From Gracilaria vermiculophylla (Eukaryota; Rhodophyta; Florideophyceae; Gracilariales; Gracilariaceae): 43,642 nucleotides of DNA. The notes under the pieces are model-generated. The model was given only the letters and a program-made list of their open reading frames with translations. It was not told the DNA's origin and did no database searches. The translations under genes were made by a program, and so were the position numbers. Position 1 is the first letter of the stretch. Every line of letters begins with the position of its first letter. The DNA is taken from the NCBI GenBank assembly GCA_019155205.2, contig JAHNZQ020003150.1, forward strand, positions 444,927 through 488,568, written 5' to 3'. Below are positions 28,874 to 39,637 of this stretch, piece by piece.

Positions 28874-31800
28874 ATGGCAAACGTATCCCGAACCACTATT
28901 CCCACTCTTTCAGCGGTAGATGTGAACCCCACGGGAGATATGATGTACGAAGCTACTCTGAATGGCCACAGCGTTGCCTTCCATCTCGATTCTGGCGCTT
29001 CTCACGCCTTCCTCTCCCCCGCTGCCGCCAAATTGTGTAACCTCTTTTTGGAACCCTTGCGCTTCTGCCAAAAGGAACTCGGAGACAGCTCTACCACCCC
29101 GATTTCGGCAGAAGCAGAAGCAACTATCCCTTTGAAAGATTGCTGCTCATCAATAACAACGTATGTAATCAAGATGAAGGAGCACAGCAATAATCTACCC
29201 TTGATCACGGTAGGCCGTCAGTGGCTCCGTCAGATATTACCAACCATCGATTGGTCTTCACACTCGCTCTCCATCAAGCGCGCCGATGGATCGAGCTTCA
29301 CCATACACCCTCGTCGCTCCGTGTACCCTAACACGCGGTCGAACACGGAAACGATACCGACGATATCCTTCAAGCGACTTCGCAGATTGGCCAAGAAGCT
29401 ATCCTGCAAACTGTACGCTATCCGACTCAGCCCGGCTTCCTCCGTCAACTGCCATCCCGATCTAACGGAAGTTGTTGACGAGTTTCAAGATGTTTTTCGG
29501 GAAGAGCTCCCCGACACTCTGCCGCCGTCTCGCGAGTTCGATTTTGAAATCAACCTTAGGAGCGACGAACCGCCCCCTGTGCGACCCGTTATTCGGCTCT
29601 CTGCACAGGAACTTCTCGTCCTCTGCAACACATTGGATGCCCCACTCCGAAAAGGCCTCCTTCGTCCCTCAGCCTCCCCTTACGGAGCACCCGTCTTCTT
29701 CGTGAAAGAGAAATTCGGCGAGCTCCGTATGGTCTGCGACCATCGTGGCCTCAACCACATAACCATCGCGGACTTCACTCCACTTCCCCTCATCGATGGA
29801 GCTTTGGATCAGGTGGCGGGCGCGAAGTTCTTCTCTCAGATCCACTTAGTGGGCGCCTACCACCGAATGTGCATCAAGGAGAGCGAGTGCCATAAGACAT
29901 CCATAGGGACCCGATTTGGATCTTTCGAGTGGCGCGTCCTGTGCTTTAGACTCACCAGTATGCCAGCCGCCTTCTCACGACTGATCGCCTCCGTCCTACG
30001 TCACTTGAATGGCCATTGTCTTGTACTTTATCGGGATGATATCCTCGTCTACAGTCGTTCACTGGAGGAACACAAGTTGCATTTGCGTGCCCTCCTCGAG
30101 GCACTTCGCAAGAAGCAGCTGTTCGCAAAATTGAGCAAATGTGCTTTTGGTGTTCGCAAAGTGGACTTCCTTGGCTTTAGAATATCTGCCGAGGGCATCG
30201 CCACGCAGGATCATGTTGTCACTGCGGTTCGCGACTGGCCATCATCCCCGAATATCCGTCATGTGCAGCAGTTTCTGTGCCTCGCCAACTTCTATCGGCG
30301 TTTTGTCAAAGGCTATACACACATACTCCTCCCTATCTCTGATCTGCTGCACTGACGCGTTTTCAAATGTGGCTCAGAGCAGGCCAATGCTTCCACCATC
30401 ATTAAGGACTCTTTGACATCAGCGCCAGTTCTGGCTCACATGGACGCCTCCAAGGAGTTTCTTTTGGCTACGAACGCTTCCCAATTCGCAATTCGCCGTC
30501 GCTTCCACGCTGTCGCAGGCGGGGCACCCCACCGCATTCTAATCTCACCACCTCTCACTCACTGAGACCCGGTGGGATACCGGCGATCAGGAAATCCTCG
30601 ACGCAATTATTGCACTCCGCATGTAGAGCCTTTATCTCCGCGGACGGCACTTCACGCTCTTGATGGATGATGATCCGATCACGTATCTGTAGACAAAACC
30701 CAAGCTTTCCGGTCGCCATTTTCACTGGTTGGACGAGATCCAGGAATTTTCCGTCGACATTAAGCATGTCGCTGGGACCAAGAATGTCGCCCCCGATGCC
30801 CTCAGCCGCCGTCCTGACCACGAACCCCCACGTCTGTGCGCTCTCATGGCACAGTTCGACGACCTCCGGAGCCGTGTACGGGCTGCGTATGCTGCGGATG
30901 CTCTTTCCACAAAACTACTCAACTCCGACACTTCTCCCAACCAATCCACGACACGCCTACCAAACAACTTCAAATTCAATGAGGGAGTCATTTTCTGGAC
31001 TGGCACTCTCCCAGCACACATGTACATCCCCAAAGGGCCATTGCGCACGGGGCTTATGCAGCACTTTCATTGACTCGGGCATCTTGAAGCCAATAGAACG
31101 TATTGAACACTTATGCGCCACGCGTATTGGACCCAGATGTACCTGGATATCTTTAATTTAGTGCGCAAATGCCGATCCTGTCAGGTGAACAAAACACCCA
31201 ACGTGGCTCCGTCAGGACGCCTACAGCCACTCCCGATCCCTCATCGATGTTGGGGCATCATCTCCTTCGATTTCTTCACGGAGCTCCCCCGCAACAGGAA
31301 CGGTCAGGATGCCATCCTTGTGATCGTGCACAAACTCTCAAAACGAGCCCTTTTTATCCCAACTTCCAAGGCCGCATCTGCGTAGGAGACTTTTGGGCTC
31401 TTCGACACCCACTTGTTTTCCAAGTATGGAACACCAACCATGATGATCTCAGACCACAACTCCAAGGTCGCTTCCCACTTTTGGCGTTCCCACACGCGGC
31501 TCTTGCGTACCCGAAACAACATCTCGACCGCTGATCACCCTCAGACAGATGGACAGTCCGAAAATCTAATCCGGACACTCTCATCGATGCTAAGTTCTTC
31601 CATACAAGCAGCGCCATCCGTTTGGCACCTCGCCCTTCAATCACTGGAGTTTAAAAACAACTCCTCCCGTCATGGCAGCACGTTTCTTTTCCCTTTCGAA
31701 GTCAGTCTTCGCTACATCCGGCACTCGCCGCCCACCCGCGCTCTGGACAACACTATAGCGCAGGCTGTAGTTGAAAATGATTCTCGGCGCCAGCCGCTCA

Positions 31801-32309
31801 CAGCCCTGGCTCGCGAGAACTTAGCCATCGCTGTCACCCGACAGAAGAATTACGCCGACCGCCACCACTCCGAACCACACTTGGAACAGGACGACCTCGT
31901 CCTTCTGCGCCCCGACCACCTCACGACAGCGCGACGAGCCACAATCCCACGAATGTGGCAGCCCCGCTTCATAGGACCCTTTCGCGTCCTCAAGAAACTG
32001 GGTCCAGTCACGTATCGCTTTCACCTCCCGCCAACTATACGCCGCGCTCACGACGTGTATCACACATCAAAGCTGCGCCGCTTTTATGGAGAGCCATTAG
32101 GCCCTCTTGATATCTTTATCAAAAATGACGGCGTCCTAGAACAGGAAGTGAAACGCATTCTGGACAAGCGACGCGCCAACCGGCTCGTTTACTACCTCAC
32201 GCAGCTCTGCGGCGATCGCGAAACCAATACCATTTGGCTACCACGCGCGGCGCTTAGGAACTGTTGCGCGAAAGCCGCAGAATTTAACCAGCAGCAGAAG
32301 TCTCACTGA
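28874..32309 (+). pseudogene. E4 pol: protease, RT, RNase H, integrase, chromodomain
   Basis: The first frame (28874-30355, 493 codons) holds the retropepsin motif H-L-D-S-G-A-S-H and a full RT: S-P-Y-G-A-P-V-F-F-V-K, V-C-D-H-R-G-L-N, then Y-R-D-D at the catalytic site (family Y/F-x-D-D) and F-L-G-F. The TGA at 30353 precedes RNase H, where T-N-A-S replaces T-D-A-S. After frame changes comes A-P-D-A-L-S-R-R. The integrase follows with C-R-S-C-Q-V-N-K, S-F-D-F-F-T-E-L-P, I-S-D-H-N-S-K and H-P-Q-T-D-G-Q-S-E, so all three catalytic acids can be read. The last frame (31413-32309) ends in a chromodomain (E-V-K-R-I-L-D-K-R-R ... T-I-W-L-P). It starts 65 bp after gag. Stops at 30353, near 31070 and 31382 make it a pseudogene. 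Confidence 0.9.
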
Positions 32310-32323
32310 GGACTGCTTCGTCC

Positions 32324-32337
32324 AAAAGGGAGGCGAG
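32324..32337 (+). other. polypurine tract of E4
   Basis: AAAAGGGAGGCGAG lies directly before the 3' LTR, 15 bp after the pol stop codon. It is all purine except one C. This is where plus-strand synthesis would be primed. Confidence 0.8.
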
Positions 32338-32690
32338 AGTAACGAACCCGTCCATGTACCCTAGCGATTCAAGCGAGTCTCGATTCAAACTGCATGCCTT
32401 GTCCCTGCACGTCGCAACGCGGCGCACAAAAAACATTGCAGTTTGTCAGCACGACGCTTGGTTCAAGCCACTGCGCAACATTGCGTCGTGTGCTTCAAGC
32501 ACTTCATGAACGCATCGCATAGTTAAAGCGCACGACGACATAGCGCCGTGCGCTACGAACGTACAAGTAGATAAAGTAGAAGGTAAGACGCTTAACGTCT
32601 AGTTTTAAGAACCTCTATAAAACACAGCCAGACCCACCGTGGAGAAGAGCGTGAGACTGGCCAGACTTCTTTCAACTCTCCTGTGTTACA
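32338..32690 (+). repeat. 3' LTR of E4
   Basis: It aligns with 26868-27219 over its whole length, ending CTGTGTTACA. The first base of the TGTAAC start is changed to A. TATAAA is present at 32616-32621. Confidence 0.92.
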
Positions 32691-32858
32691 ATAGGTAGTC
32701 ACTGCCGGTGGGGTGTTGTTGATTGCTGCTCGTAAATCTTTAACTTTTCGAGCGGTGATCTTTTAAAAACTCAGCTTCATAAACTCGAGAGGAGTCGTTG
32801 AAAAGCACAAAGTTCATTTCGTCTGTCTTTTTGTCGTCGTTTTTCTATTTTATGAATT

Positions 32859-33164
32859 TTAAGAATAGTCGAATGAATCCAAATAGCATGCCAGGCTAGA
32901 ATCGAATAGTATATCAGGCGGATAGTCTTGAAGTAAGAGTTTCCAGAACTCTGATCCTTCCGCTTCTAGTTCAGTAATTTCGTATGCATTGACAGTGTCT
33001 ACGAAAAATTTCTGATCTCGATTAAGCATTCTGACACTTTGACCAATTTTAAGTTTCCTTTGCTCAGACGTTTTTTTGAATCCATTTTTTTTACTTTTGT
33101 CTTGTAAACTTAATTGAATATTGTTTTTATATGTTTGGTGTTTTGAATTTGTTTTTGAATTCAA
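32859..33164 (-). CDS. hypothetical ORF, 101 aa
   Basis: An open frame immediately left of a longer one on the same strand. The N-terminus is Lys/Asn/Ser-rich. The C-terminal half is acidic with aromatic residues (E-I-T-E-L-E-A-E-G-S-E-F-W-K-L-L-L). Not recognised. It could be the second exon of a gene starting at 33787, or a piece of the element that E4 entered. An AG acceptor preceded by a T/C-poor tract lies near 33172. Confidence 0.28.
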   Translation of the reverse strand: MNSKTNSKHQTYKNNIQLSLQDKSKKNGFKKTSEQRKLKIGQSVRMLNRDQKFFVDTVNAYEITELEAEGSEFWKLLLQDYPPDILFDSSLACYLDSFDYS

Positions 33165-33304
33165 TTTTCTGCGGTTTTAGTGATGGAGCAGAAAAATCGT
33201 GGACAGATCAATTAACAACTGCATCTTACAAAATAATTTTTCAGACAACTTTTCGTTGAGCTCAGCTGTTCTCTTGACTTTCCACGCGGTCTTGTGACTA
33301 AAAT

Positions 33305-33787
33305 TCACGCGCACTTGCTTTGCATCTCGGCGGAACTCATTTCGTTGCGACACGGCGCTTTTGCGACCGGCGCGCCATGTGGTCGTGCCACGTAAGACTT
33401 ACAATACACATCGCATATGGCGCAACGTTTGGTGAAGCAGGTACGCCTTTTTTTAGTCTTTTCCGTTTCTTCCCGAAAAAGATTATCCTCTTTATTGGAA
33501 ATATTTGCGAGGCGCCGCAGCTCGTCACCCACGTGTTCAGGCATTTCGTGGGGCTCTGAATGGCACCGTCTCCGTGGTAGCTCTGGAACTGGATTCTCTG
33601 GTCGTTTTGTGTCCCACCTGTCGGGTCGGAGCACTGAACAGAAGGCAATGGGTCTTGGGCGCGGGCGGCTACGAGTAGCCGGGATATTCCTATGGGCGGG
33701 TGGAGCTATTTCCGAGATGTTTGAAACGTCTCCTACGATGCTCCCGGAGTATAATCCGTTTTTTTTGTCCCCGTGGCACTCCAACAC
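33305..33787 (-). CDS. hypothetical ORF, 160 aa
   Basis: An open frame in GC-richer DNA than its AT-rich flanks. The middle is Arg/Pro-rich (R-S-R-P-R-P-R-P-I). The C-terminal part has C-F-T-K-R-C-A-I-C-D-V-Y-C, a Cys cluster that could bind zinc. A GTAAGT donor-like sequence occurs within this cluster, so splicing towards 33164-32859 is conceivable, but the obvious joint near 33172 would give a stop. A plus-strand frame of 126 codons overlaps it. I do not recognise either. Confidence 0.3.
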   Translation of the reverse strand: MLECHGDKKNGLYSGSIVGDVSNISEIAPPAHRNIPATRSRPRPRPIAFCSVLRPDRWDTKRPENPVPELPRRRCHSEPHEMPEHVGDELRRLANISNKEDNLFREETEKTKKRRTCFTKRCAICDVYCKSYVARPHGAPVAKAPCRNEMSSAEMQSKCA

Positions 33788-34159
33788 ACGTCGGTAAACT
33801 TACTTAAAGGAAAGAAATGTTTTCAATTTAATTTATTTGACCCAGCAAATGGTATCAGGCTACTTTGCAGTATATTACTTATTCGCGCAGGTGGCACAGC
33901 CACTGTTTTCAGCAAACAGAAACCAAAGTTCCGGCTCTATTATAGATAACTAAGTACCCCATGGTTCGGCATGCGCTGTAGCTATTGTGGCATAAGTGAA
34001 AGATAACTATTAGACCGGGTGTCCCAAAAATGTGTACTTTAAAAAATTATAATTTACACCTAAACCAACTTAATTTTGAATTACTGAGCTCATGATCCAC
34101 GAATCATAGGGGCTTTAAAAGTAAATCATAGCTAGAAAAATAGAATAGAGTCGGAAAAC
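33788..34159. other. no recognised gene
   Basis: AT-rich, non-coding. GGGTGTCCCAAAAATGTGTAC at about 34017-34037 resembles the style of a DNA-transposon terminus, but I found no inverted partner. Confidence 0.4.
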
Positions 34160-34480
34160 ATCAAATACTTCAAGAGAGAAACGAAGTGGTATCTGGCCCA
34201 TTGACTTGCAAATGCTGAAAACTCTAAAGATAATGTTTAATATTATTAAATATGAATAGGTGAATGTTTTGATAGATAGAGAATTTTCCTTCTACCTCAG
34301 AGCGCACATGGCGATGAGCGAGACTCTCTAAAACTATTTTAAGGTTTTCTAACAAGGCTACACAAATGCTAGGTTAAGTGGGTAAATCAGTTCATTGAGT
34401 TTCAGTCTGAATGAATTTTACGCAATTCAGGTAGATGTCAACAGTCTGGAAAGAGCTCATGCACCTCTCCCAATATGTTC
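34160..34480 (-). repeat. repeat G, copy 2 (Copia-derived fragment)
   Basis: It aligns by eye with 24490-24715: blocks such as TTTTGATAGAT, CAGAGCG, CTCTAAA(C), GCTAGGTTA, TTCATTG and the last block before GTCAACA occur in the same order. In copy 1 this stretch belongs to the protease/pre-integrase part of Copia relic E3, so this is probably a second, shorter Copia fragment on the minus strand. Too decayed to translate. Confidence 0.5.
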
Positions 34481-35156
34481 AGGAGCTCCGACTTACTGCC
34501 GATCATTGAGGTTGCCAGAGTCCCAGCAATGGTAGATCCTTGCACGTTGAGTACTTTGGCGTGCAGGCATCAGTTATAATCTACTGGCTTTACTTAGCTG
34601 CTACTAATTAGCCTTGAATCATACTACATCGGCCAAGGCGAATGCCGAAACATGAGGTACTTAGCTCACAGTACTAGAACCAGAACTTTGGTTCCTGTTA
34701 ACTAAAACTAGCCGCGGTGATGCCGGTGCGCTCAAGTACTACACTGTACAATAGCTTACTGTAGTATAAAGAACAAGATCTATATAAATTAATGAAAAAA
34801 AGGCTCTGCCGTCTTGGTCTTACCTCTCGTGTTCAAAGTGTATCATATTTACATTCTGGCCTTTCTCGGGCCACCCATGTGTAGCTTGAGTTTCCGCGGC
34901 GGTAACCGGACACTTCTTCATAGACGATGGCAAACCAAAATTCAGGGAAAAACACAAATATCGGCAAATAAAGTTTTTAGAAGACGCGCACTTTACAACA
35001 CCAAAAATTCTTCAATTATGCTCAGTCATATGCTTTGTGCAAATACTGAATGTTGAAGCAGAGATATATATATATACATATGTATACGTGTCTACTTCAG
35101 TCTTATTAATGCTTGTATGACTCTTCTAGACAGCTTCATGTGTACCCTTCCTTAAA
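34481..35156. other. no recognised gene; short TA repeat
   Basis: AT-rich. The plus-strand frame 34814-35056 (80 codons) has no recognisable features. A simple (TA)n tract lies at 35064-35080. Confidence 0.45.
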
Positions 35157-35831
35157 CAGTGCGTTTCAAATTCATATCACGCGTAGAAAACGCACCGAAG
35201 TAGTTCTGTAATGCGATTTTTGCATAACATAAAAGTACAAATTGTTTTCATAATCATAACAAAATATCGATAACATCCATCAATATCGCCCAAAAGTCAT
35301 ATCCTATGCGCTCCAATCAGCTTTCAATCATACATTTGAAAGCTAATGGAAAATAATATGCTGCAATTGGCCAACATTTGAATTTTCGTTCAGTCCCAAT
35401 TATTCGTTTTCTTAAAACGTCAGTAAACTATAGAATATGAAAGTCTACAGGGCGCCTAAATCTTCTCAGTACTGCAGATAATTACAGTTAAAATACCGGA
35501 AAGCTATCGAGAAAACGTTTCGTGTAAGAGACCGGCAAAACGCTTCAACCTAATTGTATTTAAATCAACAATGTGCTCTTAAATCAATAAGAAGACATTT
35601 TTCGAGAAGACTAAGTGAAGAAAGTATTCGTTCTAGAAAATCATGATAAACAAAATAGGATATCTTGGTGTGCAAAAATGTCATAGTGGGAAAATAAATG
35701 GGAGTTTTTCATTGCTTCTGATGAAAAAAATTCAAATAGGAGCGCCCGGATAGATACAATGTTTACGGATATGGTATTAAAAACGAACGCTTTGACATTT
35801 GGACAGAATAATCTGGATAACATTCCGTAAC
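35157..35831 (+). repeat. Tc1/mariner-type terminal sequence and decayed interior (relic T3)
   Basis: CAGTGCGTTTCAAA at 35157, followed by TTCATATCACGC and GAAAACGCACC, matches about 50 bp of the T2 terminus read inward from 43398. That similarity extends beyond the outermost 15 bp, so this is a genuine end of a related element. No transposase motifs were found up to repeat R1-B, which may have truncated it. Confidence 0.5.
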
Positions 35832-36714
35832 TGCAGTGCAATACATAAAAGGGGAAAGCACCACGAAAGATGTTCGCAACGTTCCTCTCGCGAGATGATT
35901 CACTGGCAGAGCTTTCCTCAGGCGAGGGACACGAGCAGGGCGTAACTTCAGGGCAACGCCGTCGAACCGGGTTCAAAATGAAAAACAAATGGAGAAACCG
36001 GGTATCCGGCACATCCTATGCTTCGGGCGACTTCCGTGTGTTTGGTAAGGTGTCGATGTAAAATATCAGGCTATCTCGGCGCGGCCAGTGATATCTTGGG
36101 CCGCGCGAGTATCGGGAAAGCTGCGTTAAGTGGGTGGGGGACGTAGTCTGAAAAGAGATAAGCGAGAGGTCCGATTGCTCATACCTCGTACAAAGGTTAA
36201 TCTGAAGGAAGGAAAACGTAATACAGACAGCCGGTTCTAGGCGTCACAGGCGGATGATTTCCGTAATCCACGGTATACTTACCCTTGAGGGAGAGAATCA
36301 TCCACGTGGGCGGCATGTTCATTTTGGAGATCTTAATTAGTGCGGTTTACTGAGAATGCCGGCCGGATTGCTGTCGCGTTAAGCACTGTAGCCCTAGGGC
36401 CGAAGTGGCCAAAGTACCTAAATGAATAAATATAAAAAGCACCAAAATAATCGTGGAAAGCAGATGCCATTCGGCACCCATACTCTAGCCAACGGGCCGC
36501 GCGCGAGTGCCGCGTACATGCCGGGAGGCTGTCCAGCGCGCGTTCCACGCGTACAAGATGCGCCGAGTCGGCTGCTTTGGAGTCCACCATGAACTTAGCC
36601 TGCGATGTTAACGTTTTTCATATATACGTCCTAAGCGGAACCTGCTGAATGGACAAAGAGCCACGCAAAACCTCCAAAGCGGGCGTTGCACTTCATGTCC
36701 ATCGTTTCAATACA
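35832..36714 (-). repeat. dispersed repeat R1, copy B (about 883 bp)
   Basis: It aligns with R1-C (39638-40534) over its entire length, for example through translated blocks R-W-L-(E/Q)-Y-G-C-R-M-A-S-A and A-L/V-N-A-T-A, and through the shared terminal TTGCACTGCA/TTGCACTACA. Ends look like TG...CA, so it may be a solo LTR, but no target duplication is evident. Open frames inside it (36333-36590 minus, 35641-36012 minus) are not considered genes. Confidence 0.65.
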
Positions 36715-37767
36715 GAACTCAAAGCTCGACGAAGAAGATCCATGTTCAATAGCCAAAATAAGAGCATACCTGACCCGCCGGCTTACAAAATTCCGTTCTT
36801 AAGGCCAACACGTGCTGATTGCGAATCTCTTCCGACATCTTTACCCACCATCTACCACGACCCCGAGATTTCTAGTTGCAACGCAAGCAATCCCACAAGG
36901 GGTCCGAATAGCCTCCGCTCGGTTCTAATCCCAAAGCGCAGCCGCTCACCGCCTGAAGAGGAAACACGCGATTTGGGACTTGGAGATGCGACAGCCACTC
37001 ATGTGGGTTCTTCGACTTCAGCCTCGCCCAACACGAGACATCTGGCTGTCCAGTAGCTAACGATTGGTGCCGCGATCGGCGGGCAGGCGCCGTTTCAGGC
37101 ATGGCTAACCTATGAAGCCATCCTGGTGGCCATTGCAAAAACTCGGCGAGGAACCCCGATATTTAAGCACGCTCCATGGTCCCATCCTATCGTGGTCCGC
37201 GACGAACCCTTTGTTGAAGCGAAAAACGATAACTTGGGGGACCACCTAGAAGAAATTTCCGAATTCGTTGTAGTATCTTGGAACTGGCGCAAGCTCATTG
37301 CGGTACCATCTTTTGACATAACCCAGCGTCACAGAGAGTCCTTGGAAGCATCCCACTGTGCATTATTCCACATTGCGGACCTCCAGCAGTTGCCGACTGT
37401 CTTCGAAACCTGATGGGGTACCGTGTGTTCTTAGACCTCCTGTTCTACCGCCCGCGCTGCAATGTTGAGCACTGTGGTATGCTTCACAAAACTGGAAGTC
37501 TCTGAGTGGCGGTTCCACCTTCGGGTACGCCAGGAGGCATTTTGCTGGACGCAGTGTATCATCCGAGCTGAACTTTGGTAACTGTCTCGTCAGAGCCGAT
37601 CGAGCTTTTTGCAGAATTTCATGCGCGAAGAGCGGTGTTGGAGAGCCACCTTCTTCGTCCCATACCACAGTACGGAGGTCGAGTGCATCGTGCCGCGTTA
37701 CCGCATGTTGCGGTATGTCCCGATTCCAGATTGGTTTGCCTCTGCCGAAACATGTTTGGTGTGGTAC
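36715..37767. other. unassigned stretch, possible gag continuation on the minus strand
   Basis: It holds plus-strand frames 36649-37056 (135 codons, Pro/Ser/Arg-rich, starting inside R1-B) and 37126-37413 (95 codons), and a minus-strand frame 37770-37363 (135 codons). The last follows D3 in the direction of Gypsy gag fragment E6 and could be its continuation, but I see no decisive motif. Nothing here is called as a gene. Confidence 0.3.
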
Positions 37768-38307
37768 CATCAGTTATCCTTTCGGGGTAATAGTGCACAA
37801 AGTCCATTACAAGTTTTTGGTGACTCTTGAGGTGCGAAATCCTAAAGATGGTGTCATGTAATTTTTAACACGAGTGCGGGGAACTCTGAAAGGGGTTCTA
37901 CAAACACGAAGTTAGGAAAGAGGTTCATTGGGCGGAATACGCTCAAACAGGCGCCGCTACGAGGTGACCTGGGGATTGGCGGCTTGAAAACGAAAGGATG
38001 TTCGCCAAGACTCTCCAACCAGAAAACTAGACGTAGACTCAAAGGTGTTTGGTTAATTTCTACAGAAATGGAGCTCAACAGGCATATTACGTACCACGCT
38101 CGGAGCCCGCCCCGGCAGGTCTCACTACAGTAGCATCTGCACCAATTAGCTATATAAATATAAATTCTATCGTTCTTCAAGAGCACTGTATCGCATGTAG
38201 GCCGAAGTATGCACCAAGCTGCTCAGTTATCAAAATATGAACCCACCTCAGTAGAATCCCGTCGTAAAGCCACATGAAAATATCACCTTAAAATCCATTG
38301 TACTGCA
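37768..38307 (+). repeat. solo LTR D3 (family D, about 540 bp)
   Basis: Same family as D1, D2 and D4. It carries TTATCCTTTCGGGG near the start, CAAGTTTTTGGTGACTC, the block GGAGCTCAACAGGCAT, and ends CCATTGTACTGCA. It interrupts the minus-strand gag fragment E6, which resumes on neither side as an intact frame. Confidence 0.7.
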
Positions 38308-38309
38308 AG

Positions 38310-39500
38310 AAGTACTGAGAAGTTGGCCTCCAGTTCTACAGCGCGCTGGGGAGTATCGCGCAGTGAGAGGATACCCGACTGAATGGACGTTTTAGTTGCA
38401 TAGGTACGCAAAAGCTACTGCATGACCTCGTGCCAGCAGGTCGCTTCTTCCTTGCACGCCCGAGGTGAACCTCGAAGTGAGAGGAGTTGGTCTTCCGCGA
38501 CCACATGTAAAACGTACGGTAATGCCAGAAATGCCAGGGCCTCACTTATATTGAGGATATCCGCTTCCATGACAAAGCGAGCTCTGAAGTCAAGTACCAA
38601 AACTAGGTTATCTCCAGTAAAGATCTGGTCCCTCACGAAGAGCTGCCTTCGTTTGATGCAGTCCTTCACCCTAACCGTGTCACTGGGTGTCTAGCCTAGA
38701 CAGGACTTTTCTGACCCATAATATCGCTATGAAACTAGCTTTATGTTAAAGGAATTAGCAGGCTTTCATGGATGAAGTACGGGGTGTCTCCTACCCTTCC
38801 ATCGGGATCGAAGTGCGTCATAGGTGGCCAATGACCGTTTGGAACGGGAACCCTGCTCCGGGCCTTCATGGTCGGAATCACTGTGAAGACTCAGATTTTT
38901 GAGAAGTCGATTCTGAGTTCGAGAAGGAGTCCCTATTATGACTGCGGGTCTTTCCATCGTTCGGCTTATTGCGGCCCTTCGGCGCCTTTCGGCAATCGTC
39001 ACATTGAGACAGTGGTTTGTGATGCAGGTGCGGATGCAAGCACAGATTTCTCGACCGACTCCAATCGTACTCGTACTTGACTATATCGATCATTCTCGTC
39101 CTTGATGTAGGACGCCGGTGGGCCTAAACCTTTGAGGATCGTATTGAAAGCAGAATGCAGCACGCGGAGCTCCTCGGCGACATTCGCCGACAGAGTCTCC
39201 TCGTGCCTTCGGTAGAACTCCTATTTCTTAGCCAGGGCTGCCTGGGCTAGCTACAGGATGTGGATCTGAATTTCTACACAAACCACGTGTGCCTTTTTCA
39301 CCAATTGTGGAGGCGCGGATACCATTTTACCGGCTGTTGATGGCCCGGGTCGGGGTGGTAAGGTATCCGGCTCAGCCGTCAGCGTTCCGCGGTCCATATG
39401 GTCTGCACTAGTGTCTCAGGAGTAATCATGTGGCGCTCCTGGGTTCCTTGGTGAGATTGGCTCCGGGTCGCTACTAGTTGGGCTTTAGGCCGTTTTCGGC
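38310..39500 (-). pseudogene. Gypsy gag fragment E6
   Basis: Around 39230-39130 the minus strand reads E-F-Y-R-R-H-E-E-T-L-S-A-N-V-A-E-E-L (coiled-coil-like). The frame 38669-38415 continues with D-C-I-K-R-R-Q-L-F-V and F-T-G-D-N-L-V-L-V-L-D-F, N-I-S-E-A-L-A-F-L-A-L-P and a C-W-H-E-V segment, then L-L-R-T-Y-A-T. This is a capsid-like gag domain whose F-x-G-D...D-F motif matches E1 gag (8761-8492). Stops and frame changes are frequent. D3 lies at its downstream end. From memory, gag proteins of this wording occur in oomycete Gypsy elements. Confidence 0.6.
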
Positions 39501-39637
39501 CCATCGGAGGTATCCATCACGGTGTTAAAAATCCCTTAACTTGGTGAATTCCAAATTAGACAGTCAACGAAAAGGAAAAAAAACCTCACAGAGGATCTGC
39601 AAGTGGGTCTCCATCTCTCTAAGTCGAGAGAACACTT

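Larger units (their letters stand above)
26868..32690 (+). mobile_element. chromovirus-type Gypsy retrotransposon E4, nearly complete
   Basis: Flanked by 352-bp and 353-bp direct LTRs with TGTAA...TTACA-type ends, a primer site after the 5' LTR, gag, protease-RT-RNase H-integrase-chromodomain in Gypsy order, and a polypurine tract before the 3' LTR. The LTRs differ at about 29 of 352 positions by my count (about 8%), so the insertion is not recent. Gag carries three in-frame stops and pol several stops and frame changes, plus active-site substitutions, so it is inactive. The flanking pentamers CTAAG and ATAGG match at only three of five positions. It lies next to, and probably within, Copia relic E3. 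Confidence 0.92.

Noticed and set aside
33417..33797. 126-codon plus-strand ORF
   Set aside because: It is antisense to a 160-codon frame with a Cys cluster; neither is proven, but this one is less protein-like.
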